Source: Paucidesulfovibrio sp050251775 (GTDB taxonomy: Bacteria; Desulfobacterota; Desulfovibrionia; Desulfovibrionales; Desulfovibrionaceae). From it: 64,000 nt of DNA. Positions 25,973-35,580 of this stretch are shown piece by piece. The notes under the pieces were generated by a model that saw nothing but the letters and a program-made list of their open reading frames with translations, did not search any database and was not told the DNA's origin. The stretch covers positions 10,140-74,139 of the forward strand of contig JBFWMD010000007.1 of assembly GCA_050251775.1 (NCBI GenBank), read 5' to 3'. The number at the start of each line of letters is the position of its first letter. Within the stretch, counting starts at the first letter, position 1. The translations under genes were made by a program, and so were the position numbers.

Positions 25973-28573
25973 TTATTTCGAATGTTGCACGACCGGCGCG
26001 ACCACGGTCCGCAAATCATGCAGCATCTTGGCCTTGGCCCGGGCCACGGCGTTCTGGTCGGCCATGATCATGTCGATCTGCCGGGTGTGAATGATCATGT
26101 ATCCAAGCACCTTGAGCCGTTGTTCCATGAACTCGCGCCCCGCGTCCTTGACACGCGCCGTAAGGCTGTCCTCGCGGATGTCGCAGCGGAAGTCGTATTC
26201 CTCCAGCACTTCGGCCACGAGTTTTGCGCGCGCCTTGCGCCGGAGCACGTCCGCGGCCCCGCCCTTGAACCGAAAGGCCACGTAGTTTTCCTGGTGGCGT
26301 TCACTGACCAGCGCCTCCACCAGGCAGAAGTGGAACCCGAAGCGGGATTGCAGGCTGCAAAAATTCTTCGAGATCATGAAATAGTTGCGGATCAGGTATT
26401 TGGTGTCCGAGGCCGGGTCCAGGTGCGGGTTCATGGTCGCCTCGAACATCACGGAAAGAAATCCGCGTGCGTTCACGGGCGGCGGCCCTTCCCAGGGCAC
26501 GGCGGTCATGCCGGTCCAGAGTGCGAGCATGGGCACGGAGGTGATGTTCGAGAGCCGCACCGTGTTTTCCCGGGTCTCCTTGCGAAACCCGTCATCCAGG
26601 TTGATGATCCAGAACTGCATGGGCGACTGGGGCGTGACCAGCTGTTTGGCTGCGCGCTCCGGAAAGTTGTCGTCCTTGCCGAAGCGGAACATCTCCTCCA
26701 CGGCCTTCTGGTGGCAGAATCGGGTGATGTCATGCAGGGTTTTGCAGTTGCGCACCCGGAAATCCACGCTTTCCGGCGCGAGAAGGTTCAGGGGCAGCAC
26801 CAGCTCCGAGACCTCGCGCAGCTTCTCGTGGACCAGGGTTCCGGCCATGAGCACCTTGCGCGGCCTGGCCCGGCGCAGCAGCACATCGCAGCGGCCCGCG
26901 TAGACCGCGCCCCGGTCCGCATCCACCGTGACCTCCCCCTCGCGCGGCAGGCGCGTGGTGGCGCCCGGCAGGGCGAAGATGGCGGGAATTCCGAATTCGC
27001 GGGCCACGTTGGCCAGGTGTCCGGCGGCTCCGCCCTCCTCGGCCACCACAGCGGCCGCCCGGGAGAGCAGCACGGCCCGGCGGGGCAGGGGCTGGCGCAG
27101 GACCATGACCGCACCCTGGGGAAAATCCAGGGCGTCCGCGTCTCGCAGGATCACCCGGACCGGACCGCAGGCCGCGCCCGGACTGGCCGTGACCCCGCCG
27201 GAAAGCAGCAGTTGCGCGCCCTGCACGTCCGCGGGAGCCTGCCGGGGGCCGCCGCCCGTTTCCAGCCCGGTCAGGGGCCGGCTCTGGAGCACGAGCAGCC
27301 GCCCGTCCTGGCTGAAGGCCCACTCCACATCCTGGGGCTGGCCAAAGTGCCGCTCCAGGGACAAGGCCCGGCGAGCCACCTTGAGCACCTGCTCCTCGGT
27401 CAGGGAGGGCATGGCTCCGGTTTCCGGATCCAGGTCCTCGCGGGCCACTCCTTCGCCGTCGCGACAGACAAAGCGGCTTTTCTTTTCCGCGATGCGGCTG
27501 CCCGTAACCCGACCCTCGCGCCGATGCACGTAAAAAAGATCCGTGCCTCCGCCCCCGTCCACAACGCTCCGCGCCAGCCCCCAGGCCGAGTTGATCATCA
27601 CGTTGTCCGATCCGGGATCCAGCGGGTCCACGCTGTAGGCCACGCCCCCGGCACTGGTCCGGACCATCTCCAGGCAGCCCACGGCCATGCCCGCGGACTC
27701 GTCCGGAATGCCCCGGTGCAGCCGGTAGGCCATGGCCTGGGGACTGTACTTCGAGGCGACCACCTCGCGGTAGACCTCGGTGGCATTTTCCGGACAGACG
27801 TTGAGCACCGTGCGGTACTGCCCGGCAAAGGAGGTTTCGCGCCCGTCCTCGCCCAGAGAGCTGGAGCGCATGGCCAGCCGGAGCTCCGGCCCGAGCTGCG
27901 CTTCCATTTCCCGGCAGCGCATGCGGATGGCGTCCTCCACGTCCCCTGGCAGTGGGGCGCGGATGATCCGCTGCTGGATGGCGGAGCTCAGGCGTTGCAG
28001 TTCGTCAGGTTCCTCGTGAAGTGAGGCCTGGATCATGACATCGATCTCCTCCTGGAGCCCCTCGTGGGCCAGAAAGAGCCGCTGTGCATGGGCCGTGATC
28101 ACGAAGCCGCCGGGCACGTCAAGGCCGAGGCCCGAGGCGATTTCACCCAGATTGGCCATTTTGGCCCCGGCGAGGTCGTTGGAGTCGCGGTTCAGATCGC
28201 GGAGCCGGATGGTCAGGGGGCCATCCTCTTCGGCGGGAGAGAGGCCGAGGTGGGAGTTGATCTCCGAGCGGATCTCGCTGAACCGGCCCATGAGCCGGGG
28301 ATACTGTTCTGGAGCAAGGTCGTCGAGGTGGCGCACCAGATTGAAGACCGAGGTGCAGATGCGGGTGGCCGAGGCACGGATGAAATGCATTCCGAAGGGG
28401 TGGAGGCCCCGCAGGGCCTCCTCCATTTCGGTCATGGTTTCCAGTGCCGCCGAGTTGGCGTTCAAGAGCAGCTTGAAGCTGTGGTAGCGGGCCTTGAAAT
28501 CGGCCTTGAGGTCCTCCAGGCGCTCATTCCCGGAATCCCCGTTTTTGCCGCGCCCCCAAAGGCGTCGCAACAT
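25973..28573 (-). CDS. PEP-synthase-like protein: ATP-grasp and phosphohistidine domains, novel C-terminus
   Basis: 866 residues from ATG 28571-28573; a longer frame to 28897 overlaps the neighbouring gene in a non-coding register. Residues 1-120 are a helical N-terminus. Residues 130-435 are a PPDK_N ATP-grasp domain (LAGAKMANLGEIASGLGLDVPGGF, RSSSLGEDGRETSFAGQY, QDVEWAFSQDGRLLVLQSRPL). Residues 455-560 are the swivelling phosphohistidine domain with EEGGAAGHLANVAREFGIPA, catalytic His519. The usual TIM-barrel PEP/pyruvate domain is absent; instead 300 residues of unrecognised sequence follow. It therefore likely transfers phosphate from ATP through His to an unknown acceptor. Last gene of the sigma-54 operon. 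Confidence 0.8.
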   Translation of the reverse strand: MLRRLWGRGKNGDSGNERLEDLKADFKARYHSFKLLLNANSAALETMTEMEEALRGLHPFGMHFIRASATRICTSVFNLVRHLDDLAPEQYPRLMGRFSEIRSEINSHLGLSPAEEDGPLTIRLRDLNRDSNDLAGAKMANLGEIASGLGLDVPGGFVITAHAQRLFLAHEGLQEEIDVMIQASLHEEPDELQRLSSAIQQRIIRAPLPGDVEDAIRMRCREMEAQLGPELRLAMRSSSLGEDGRETSFAGQYRTVLNVCPENATEVYREVVASKYSPQAMAYRLHRGIPDESAGMAVGCLEMVRTSAGGVAYSVDPLDPGSDNVMINSAWGLARSVVDGGGGTDLFYVHRREGRVTGSRIAEKKSRFVCRDGEGVAREDLDPETGAMPSLTEEQVLKVARRALSLERHFGQPQDVEWAFSQDGRLLVLQSRPLTGLETGGGPRQAPADVQGAQLLLSGGVTASPGAACGPVRVILRDADALDFPQGAVMVLRQPLPRRAVLLSRAAAVVAEEGGAAGHLANVAREFGIPAIFALPGATTRLPREGEVTVDADRGAVYAGRCDVLLRRARPRKVLMAGTLVHEKLREVSELVLPLNLLAPESVDFRVRNCKTLHDITRFCHQKAVEEMFRFGKDDNFPERAAKQLVTPQSPMQFWIINLDDGFRKETRENTVRLSNITSVPMLALWTGMTAVPWEGPPPVNARGFLSVMFEATMNPHLDPASDTKYLIRNYFMISKNFCSLQSRFGFHFCLVEALVSERHQENYVAFRFKGGAADVLRRKARAKLVAEVLEEYDFRCDIREDSLTARVKDAGREFMEQRLKVLGYMIIHTRQIDMIMADQNAVARAKAKMLHDLRTVVAPVVQHSK

Positions 28574-28626
28574 TCCGATCACATCAGGCCCGCTTTCCAC
28601 ATCGCATGTTTTCGTATCGTCGTTGC

Positions 28627-29334
28627 CTAGGTTTCCGCCCGCTTGCCCTTCTTCATCTGCAGGCCCAGGCCCTCGGAGAGGAAGAAGATGGCGAAGCCCC
28701 ACCAGAGCGTATAGATCACGTAGAAGACCAGGGCGAAGGCCAGGGTTCCGGCCTTGGAGGCCGCGCTCTCGGGCTGGATGCCATAGAAGTTGTAGCCCAC
28801 TTCCACACCCTTGGCGATGGCCGTCTGGAGGAACAGGGCGGGCTTGAACTTCTTTTGCAGGTTCAGTTCCGTGATGGTTCCGGTAAGCACCTTCCACCAG
28901 AGGAACATGGCCCGCTTGGCCTCGATGCCGTACTTGGCTTCCAGTTCTTCGCCCTTGTTGTAGAACATGGCGTCCGAATCCGCCAGGGCCGCGGCCAAGA
29001 GCTTGCCCAGGTCGGCCTGATAGCTCACCCCGGCGGCCACGGGCACGAGGGTGACACCGTTCCTTTCCAGAATCAGGGCGGCCTCCGCAGCCAGGTCCGT
29101 CTCCTCGCCCAGCACGGTCACGGCGATCATCTCGCCGTCAAAAGCCTTGGCCTGCTCCATGATCTTGGGCAGATAGTAGGTCGAGTCCTTGGCAATGGAG
29201 TTGAACAGGGCGTCCGAAGCGTGGAACGCGTTCTGCCCGCCGAAGTTGGGAGTGAACATGTAGCTGAGCACCGCAAAGAAGCTCACGGCCAGCACAGCGC
29301 CCCAGGTGAAGTGTTTCTTATCCTGAATCAACAT
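28627..29334 (-). CDS. Two-TM membrane protein of unknown function, partner of the TauE permease
   Basis: 235 residues. One helix at 11-29 (TWGAVLAVSFFAVLSYMF), a soluble domain of about 170 residues with an alpha/beta look (GEMIAVTVLGEETDLAAEAALILERNGVTLVPV), and a second helix at 203-225 (ALVFYVIYTLWWGFAIFFL) with a Lys-rich tail. The topology suggests a periplasmic domain. It starts 3 bases after the TauE gene stop, so the two are tightly coupled and probably work as one transport unit. Family not recognised. Confidence 0.65.
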   Translation of the reverse strand: MLIQDKKHFTWGAVLAVSFFAVLSYMFTPNFGGQNAFHASDALFNSIAKDSTYYLPKIMEQAKAFDGEMIAVTVLGEETDLAAEAALILERNGVTLVPVAAGVSYQADLGKLLAAALADSDAMFYNKGEELEAKYGIEAKRAMFLWWKVLTGTITELNLQKKFKPALFLQTAIAKGVEVGYNFYGIQPESAASKAGTLAFALVFYVIYTLWWGFAIFFLSEGLGLQMKKGKRAET

Positions 29335-29337
29335 GAC

Positions 29338-30594
29338 TTAGCCCTCCCTCAACTGGCCGATCTTCGTGACGAAGGTGCCGATGACCCAAACGGCGAAGAT
29401 GGCTACCACTATGAAGAATGCCCAGTTTCCTATCTGGCTCAAGAGCACTCCGGTGGACTTCTCCAGAGTGATGAACTTCATTTCCGCGAGCTTGCCCGGA
29501 AGGGCGAAGAGGCGGTTGGCGAAACCCGCCAGAATGGCGATGGCGTAGAAGCCGCGAATATAAATGCCCTTGACGAGCTTGGTGGTCAGCGCGCCGACCT
29601 GGATGCCCAGGAGCGAACCGAGCAGCATGCCCATGGCCAGGGTGTAGAAGATGAATCCGTAGATGGCGTACTGGCTGATGGCCGCGAAACCGGCGGTGAA
29701 GATGATCTGGAGGATGTCGGTTCCAACGGTGGTGAAGGAGCTGACACCCAGGATGTAAACGAACATGGGGAAGGTCAGGAAGCCGCCGCCCACGCCCATG
29801 ATCGCGGCCACAAAACCGACGATGGCGCCACAGATGGCCACGTACAGGGCCGGAATCTTCTTGCCGCCCGGAACCAGGTCTTCGTCAAAGGTCAAGAGGG
29901 GCGGAATCCTGGAGGCCTGCAACCGCGCGGGCAGGCCCTTGCTGGAGTCCCCGCCGCCGCCGTGCGCGTCACCGTCGCCCCCGGCCTTGCGCAGCTTGAG
30001 GAAGTCGATCAGGGCATAAATACCCAAAAAGCCCAACAGGATGACGTAAACGAAGGAGATGAAGGTATCAGAAAGGACCGGGTTCAGATTGTAGAGATAA
30101 TGGTTGATGAACCCGCCTCCAAGCACGCCGATGATGGAGCCCGCCAGAAAGGCCACTGCCAGCCCCACCGAGACGTTGCCGAGCTTCTTGTGGACCGTGG
30201 TTCCCATGATCGCCTTGGCGAAGATGTGGAACAGGTCCGTACCCACGGCGAGGATGCCCTTGATGCCCGCGCTCATGAGCGCCGGAGTGATGATGAATCC
30301 GCCGCCCGCGCCGATGCAGCCGGTGATCAGACCGGCGGCCACGCCGATGAGGATGGAGACCAGGAAGATGTCCGGGGTGTAGAAGGCCGGACTGTAGGCC
30401 TTTTTGCCGCCCAGAATCTGGGGCAGCGAGCCGGGATCGGCCGCCATGGCCACGGAGAACAGGATGGCCGGCAGGGCCACCAGCAAAAGGATGAGCAGGC
30501 GCTTTCTGCTCTTCAGGATGTTCATGGACGTCTCGTAGTCCCACCGAGCGTGGGCTCTGGACGCCATGCACAGCATCTCGTAGATTTTTCTCAT
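29338..30594 (-). CDS. TauE/SafE-family permease (putative sulfite/anion exporter)
   Basis: 418 residues from ATG 30592-30594 (GAGGAG about ten bases upstream). A 30-residue polar N-terminus precedes an initial helix (LLILLLVALPAILFSVAMA); then come two repeats of about 4 helices each bearing the family glycine motifs: GLITGCIGAGGGFIITPAL and GFVAAIMGVGGGFLTFPMFVY. A polar central loop rich in Gly/Asp/His (GGDGDAHGGGGDS) separates the halves. TauE/SafE members export sulfite, sulfoacetate and similar sulfur or organic anions, plausible in a sulfate reducer. Substrate not determined. Confidence 0.85.
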   Translation of the reverse strand: MRKIYEMLCMASRAHARWDYETSMNILKSRKRLLILLLVALPAILFSVAMAADPGSLPQILGGKKAYSPAFYTPDIFLVSILIGVAAGLITGCIGAGGGFIITPALMSAGIKGILAVGTDLFHIFAKAIMGTTVHKKLGNVSVGLAVAFLAGSIIGVLGGGFINHYLYNLNPVLSDTFISFVYVILLGFLGIYALIDFLKLRKAGGDGDAHGGGGDSSKGLPARLQASRIPPLLTFDEDLVPGGKKIPALYVAICGAIVGFVAAIMGVGGGFLTFPMFVYILGVSSFTTVGTDILQIIFTAGFAAISQYAIYGFIFYTLAMGMLLGSLLGIQVGALTTKLVKGIYIRGFYAIAILAGFANRLFALPGKLAEMKFITLEKSTGVLLSQIGNWAFFIVVAIFAVWVIGTFVTKIGQLREG

Positions 30595-30650
30595 GGATTT
30601 AGCACTCCTCTCCAATGATCGTTGCGTTAGAAGGTTTCCCCCGTCCGTTC

Positions 30651-31097
30651 TCAACCCTCGTCATTGCCTTCGGGCCTCCCGCGCCTGGCCAGGCGGTCCG
30701 AGGTGGCCCGTATTTTCCGTTCGTGAAGATCCTTGCGCGTGTAGGCGTCCTGGATCTTGAAAAGCAGTTCGTCGATGTCCATGGGTTTCATCAGGTAGTC
30801 GAAGGCTCCCAGTTCCATACCCTGGACAGCCGCATCCAGGTCCGCGTGCCCCGTGAGCAGAATCACCTCGGTCAGCGGGTGTTCGCGCTTGAGCGTCCGC
30901 AGGGTCTCGATGCCGCCCATGCCGGGCATCTTCACGTCGAGCACAACCACGTCCGCCGGTTCGGCGCGCAGCAGTTCCAGCGCGCTTTCCCCGGAGTGGG
31001 CCAGCTCCGCCCGCAGTCCCCTGCGCTGCATGCGCTTGGCCAGCGTCTGGAGAAACTCGGCCTCGTCGTCCACAAGCAGCAGTCGGATGGGTTCCAT
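30651..31097 (-). CDS. Stand-alone receiver-domain response regulator
   Basis: 148 residues; GAGGAACGC precedes ATG. A full CheY-like receiver: DDE at 10-12, phospho-Asp54 (VVLDVKMPGMGG), LTGHAD switch Thr, YLMKP lysine. After residue 120 there is only a charged helical tail (DLHERKIRATSDRLARRGRPEG), no output domain. One of three consecutive paralogs of this type, 7 bases after its neighbour, immediately before the TauE permease. Probably a phosphate relay or protein-interaction regulator, fed by the kinase upstream. Confidence 0.9.
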   Translation of the reverse strand: MEPIRLLLVDDEAEFLQTLAKRMQRRGLRAELAHSGESALELLRAEPADVVVLDVKMPGMGGIETLRTLKREHPLTEVILLTGHADLDAAVQGMELGAFDYLMKPMDIDELLFKIQDAYTRKDLHERKIRATSDRLARRGRPEGNDEG

Positions 31098-31104
31098 GCG
31101 TTCC

Positions 31105-31482
31105 TCACTTGCCCACGGCCTGGTGAATCTTGGCCAGCAGATTTTCCAGCTCGCAGGGCTTGAGCAGATAATCGAACGCGCCGTGCGCCATGCCGTCCCG
31201 GGCCGCCTGTTCGGAGCCGTGTCCTGTGAGCATGATCACAGGCAGCTCGGGAACCATTTTCTTGAGGATGCTCAGGACCTCGATGCCGTCCATGTCCTCC
31301 ATCTTGAGGTCCACCACGGCCACGTCGAAATCCTGCCCGCGCAGCGTCCGGATGGCCTCGGTCCCGGAAAGGGCCGCCGTGACCTCCACGCCGCGCTTGC
31401 CGAGCCTCTTGCGCATGACATCCGCGAAGCCCGCCTCGTCATCCACAAGCAGCATCCGTATGGTTCCGCTCTTGCTGGACAT
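31105..31482 (-). CDS. Stand-alone receiver-domain response regulator
   Basis: 125 residues; AGGAG before ATG. Complete receiver: DDE at 14-16, phospho-Asp58 (VAVVDLKMEDMDG, in which the common MPG is MED), LTGHG, YLLKP. It lacks any output domain and ends soon after the last helix. Middle member of the three-receiver tandem; the three differ enough in sequence to suggest distinct partners rather than recent duplication. Confidence 0.9.
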   Translation of the reverse strand: MSSKSGTIRMLLVDDEAGFADVMRKRLGKRGVEVTAALSGTEAIRTLRGQDFDVAVVDLKMEDMDGIEVLSILKKMVPELPVIMLTGHGSEQAARDGMAHGAFDYLLKPCELENLLAKIHQAVGK

Positions 31483-31517
31483 GCTCCACTCCTGCCTGTT
31501 CCCGGTCCTGTTCCGGT

Positions 31518-31952
31518 CTAGTCTCCGCGCCGAAGAGCAATGCTCTGGGCACGGGCCTCAAGAATCTTTTCCTCGTGCTGCCGCTTCTTGGTGGCGGCCG
31601 CGTCGATCTTCTCCATCAGCACGTCCATGTCGCTGGGCTTCATCAGGTAGTCGAACGCGCCCAGCTTCATGCCGTCGATGGCGGTCTCCACCGTGGCGTG
31701 CCCCGTGAGCATGATCACCTCCACCAGCGGAAACTCGGACTTGATGCGCTTCAGGGTGTCCACGCCGTCAATGCCCGGCATCTTCACGTCCAGCACCACC
31801 ACCTCCACGTCCGGCGTGGTGGCCAGCACGTCCAGGCATTCCTGCCCGCTGAAGGCGGCCCGCACATCCACGTCCCGCTTGCCCAGCCGCCGGCTCATGG
31901 CCTCCACAAAGGCCTTTTCGTCATCCACGAGCAATACTGTGGCTACACTCAT
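31518..31952 (-). CDS. Stand-alone receiver-domain response regulator
   Basis: 144 residues; GAGGAGGAAAACC before ATG. Receiver with DDE at 10-12, phospho-Asp55 (VVVLDVKMPGIDG), LTGHATV, YLMKPSD. The C-terminus is a charged helix (KKRQHEEKILEARAQSI) similar to that of the 30651 gene. It is the first receiver after the Cache kinase (75-base gap) and closest in sequence to the 30651 copy. Confidence 0.9.
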   Translation of the reverse strand: MSVATVLLVDDEKAFVEAMSRRLGKRDVDVRAAFSGQECLDVLATTPDVEVVVLDVKMPGIDGVDTLKRIKSEFPLVEVIMLTGHATVETAIDGMKLGAFDYLMKPSDMDVLMEKIDAAATKKRQHEEKILEARAQSIALRRGD

Positions 31953-32027
31953 GGTTTTCCTCCTCTTTCCTGTTATCCCATTCCCTTGCCCGGACAGACG
32001 CCCGCCCGGCGGACGCCGTCGAAATTC

Positions 32028-33747
<1,720 letters not shown>

Positions 33748-33755
<8 letters not shown>

Positions 33756-34134
33756 GCCCGATCTCCCCGCCGCCGGAGTCCGGAAGCGCGCGCTTGAGCG
33801 CCCGCCCCACAGCCGCGTCGAGCGCCTCAATGCGCCCGCTCTTCTCCACCAGTTCCACCACGGCCTGGTCCGGCGGCGTCAGCTCGCAAACCCCATGCCC
33901 GTGCAACACGAGCGGCAGGCCCGGATGCATGGCGCAAAGGTCGCGCAACATTGTTTCGCCGCCACGCGAAGGCAGATCCGGATCAACGATAAGCAGGTCC
34001 GGAAGATTTCCCGTACCGAGCAGGCGTTCCATGCCCTCGCGACTGCCAATCCCGCGTACGCCAAAACCGCGATCCCGAAACTCCCGGCCAAGGAATTCGC
34101 GTACGTGCGGGTTGCGGTCCACAATGAGGATCAT
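33748..34134 (-). CDS. Stand-alone, partly degenerate receiver protein
   Basis: 128 residues from ATG 34132-34134 (AGGA eight bases upstream); overlaps the kinase start by 8 bases. Receiver fold with MILIVDRNPHVREFL, so the first acidic pair is D-R rather than D-D/E; a candidate phospho-Asp51 remains (LLIVDPDLPS). The switch Thr/Ser is replaced in LVLHGHG and the conserved Lys-Pro is EKSG. It may be phosphorylated poorly or act as a modulator. First gene after the sigma-54 promoter, so it leads the operon. Confidence 0.78.
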
Positions 34135-34187
34135 GAGTTCGTTCCTGTTCACGGTTGCTCTCGCTTCATCGGTCTGTCTCTCTAAAG

Positions 34188-34202
34188 GCAACTTGCGTGC
34201 CA
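34188..34202 (-). promoter_or_regulatory. Near-perfect sigma-54 promoter of the receiver-kinase-TauE operon
   Basis: On the minus strand TGGCACGCAAGTTGC matches the -24/-12 consensus (TGGCACG, four bases, TTGC) at every fixed position. The start would fall near 34176, about 42 bases before the first ATG. Confidence 0.85.
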
Positions 34203-34305
34203 GATTTCACGAACTCGGATTCGACTTTCAACACACTGATCGGTAAGATTTTTTTGTCTCGCTTATTCCCCTTGTTACGGTTCTTTTCCCCTCCGGGTGT
34301 CAGTT

Positions 34306-34326
34306 CATTTTACACCTCGTAAAATG
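34306..34326. repeat. Palindromic operator-like site upstream of tatD and the receiver operon
   Basis: CATTTTAC and GTAAAATG, perfect 8-bp arms with an ACCTC centre, lie about 104 bases upstream of the sigma-54 promoter on the minus strand and 66 bases before tatD. The distance suits an upstream activating sequence for an NtrC-type activator. Confidence 0.5.
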
Positions 34327-34391
34327 CGGCCCATTTCGCCCTCCCTGCCCGGCTTGCACCCCGGCCATGATCGCGGTACGTCTGCCCAGCC

Positions 34392-35252
34392 ATGAGCAAA
34401 AAAAACAAAAAGCCCCGTCCAGGGCCGGAAACACTGGAATTGCCGCTCTGCGGCGTGGATTCGCACGCCCATCTGGACATGCGCGACTCGGAAGCGGATG
34501 AGGACGGGCGCGAACTGCCCGATGATCTGGAAGAGATTCTGCTGGCGGCGAAAAACGCGGGCGTGGCCCGCATCGGCAATGTCTTTCTGGGACCCGAGGC
34601 TTACGAGCAGGGGCGCGACCTCTTTGCCGCGCACCCTGAGATCTTCTTCATCCTCGGCATCCACCCCACGAACGCCCTGGAATACTCCCGGCAGCGGCTG
34701 GAGACAATGCGCGCGGCCTTTCAGGCCGACCCGCGCCTGCGCGCCGTGGGCGAAATCGGCCTGGACTACTACTGGGACGACGCCCCGCCCATAGCTCAGG
34801 AAACCGCACTGCGCGCCCAGCTCGGTCTGGCCCGCGACCTGGACCTGCCGCCTGTGATCCACTGCCGCGATGCCGAGGCCGAAACCCTGCGCATCCTCGA
34901 CGACGAGGGATTCGCGGGCCGCGCCCTGCTCTGGCACTGCTTCGGGGCCGGTCCAGACCTCGCCGAGGCCCTGCTCGCGCGCGGCTGGACCCTGAGCATC
35001 CCCGGCCCCGTTACCTATCGCAAAAACGACGCGCTCAAGGCCGCCGTGGCCCTGATTCCCCTGGAGCGCATGCTCATCGAAACCGACAGCCCCTATCTTT
35101 CGCCCGAACCCTGGCGCGGAAAACGGAACCACCCCGCGCTCGTGGCCTTCACCGCCGCCGCCATCGCTGAAATCAAAGGGCTGACTCCCGCCGAAGTCTG
35201 GAAAACCACCGGAGAAAACGCTTCGCGCTTTTTCGGGCTGGAGAACTTGTAG
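34392..35252 (+). CDS. TatD-family metal-dependent hydrolase (putative DNase)
   Basis: 286 residues. Metal-site motifs of the TatD TIM barrel are in order: SHAHLD near 24-29, LGIHP near 88-92, GEIGLDYY near 117-124, VIHCRD, WHCFGA, and ETDSPYLSPEP near 231. About 18 Lys/Pro-rich residues precede the barrel. Family members are magnesium-dependent 3'-5' exonucleases or quality-control hydrolases; the true substrate is unsettled. Ends 10 bases before a family A repeat. Confidence 0.9.
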   Translation: MSKKNKKPRPGPETLELPLCGVDSHAHLDMRDSEADEDGRELPDDLEEILLAAKNAGVARIGNVFLGPEAYEQGRDLFAAHPEIFFILGIHPTNALEYSRQRLETMRAAFQADPRLRAVGEIGLDYYWDDAPPIAQETALRAQLGLARDLDLPPVIHCRDAEAETLRILDDEGFAGRALLWHCFGAGPDLAEALLARGWTLSIPGPVTYRKNDALKAAVALIPLERMLIETDSPYLSPEPWRGKRNHPALVAFTAAAIAEIKGLTPAEVWKTTGENASRFFGLENL

Positions 35253-35262
35253 TGAAAGGCAC

Positions 35263-35306
35263 GCCTCCGGCGGCCAAAGGGGCAATGCCCCTTTGGAATC
35301 CCATTC
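35263..35306. repeat. Dispersed repeat family A, copy 1
   Basis: Starts GCCTCCGGCGGCC, holds the hairpin CCAAAGGGGC with GCCCCTTTGG (3-base loop), and ends GGAATCCCATTC. It is identical to the copy at 40565-40608 except for one loop base over 44 positions. It lies directly after the tatD stop and may terminate or protect its mRNA. Confidence 0.8.
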
Positions 35307-35307
35307 G

Positions 35308-35354
35308 GCGTTGCGGGTTGATGTCGCGCTGCGCGCGACAACAACCCGCAACGC
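35308..35354. repeat. Long, almost perfect inverted repeat
   Basis: GCGTTGCGGGTTG pairs with CAACCCGCAACGC (13 bp), then one mismatch and a further 8 bp around a TGC loop, 22 positions in all. No T run and no open frame. Part of a 328-base intergenic mosaic of hairpins (35253-35580) that has no gene; a perfect 12-bp palindrome, GTAACCGGTTAC, lies at 35380-35391. Confidence 0.7.
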
Positions 35355-35417
35355 AAAAGGGTTTACCAAGTTCATAAACGTAACCGGTTACATTGCCTGG
35401 CTTCGGAGATCCAATTC

Positions 35418-35456
35418 GCGCGGGGGGCTGGCTGTTGCGCAGCCAGCCCCCCGCGC
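35418..35456. repeat. Perfect 17-bp inverted repeat
   Basis: GCGCGGGGGGCTGGCTG (35418-35434) pairs with its exact complement (35440-35456) around TTGCG. It stands between family A copies 1 and 2. Confidence 0.7.
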
Positions 35457-35457
35457 C

Positions 35458-35501
35458 CAATGGGGTTCCAAGGGGCCGTGGGCCCCTTGGCCGCCGGAGG
35501 C
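35458..35501. repeat. Dispersed repeat family A, copy 2 (inverted orientation)
   Basis: Its complement reads GCCTCCGGCGGCC, then CCAAGGGGCC with GGCCCCTTGG, then GAACCCCATT, the same layout as copy 1 with several substitutions that keep the stem. It points towards copy 1. Confidence 0.75.
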
Positions 35502-35580
35502 AATTTCTTTCTTCCTTTCGCTCTTCCTTTCGTTTGCCCGGTTGCTTGCGCCCGCGCCCCGCGCTGGGGTACAAGAGCGC

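Noticed and set aside
28574..28897. N-terminal extension of the PEP-synthase-like gene
   Set aside because: It runs through the end of the two-TM protein gene in another register and has shadow-like composition.
28606..30618. 670-codon plus-strand ORF opposite the TauE region
   Set aside because: His/Gly/Asp-rich shadow of hydrophobic membrane genes on the minus strand.
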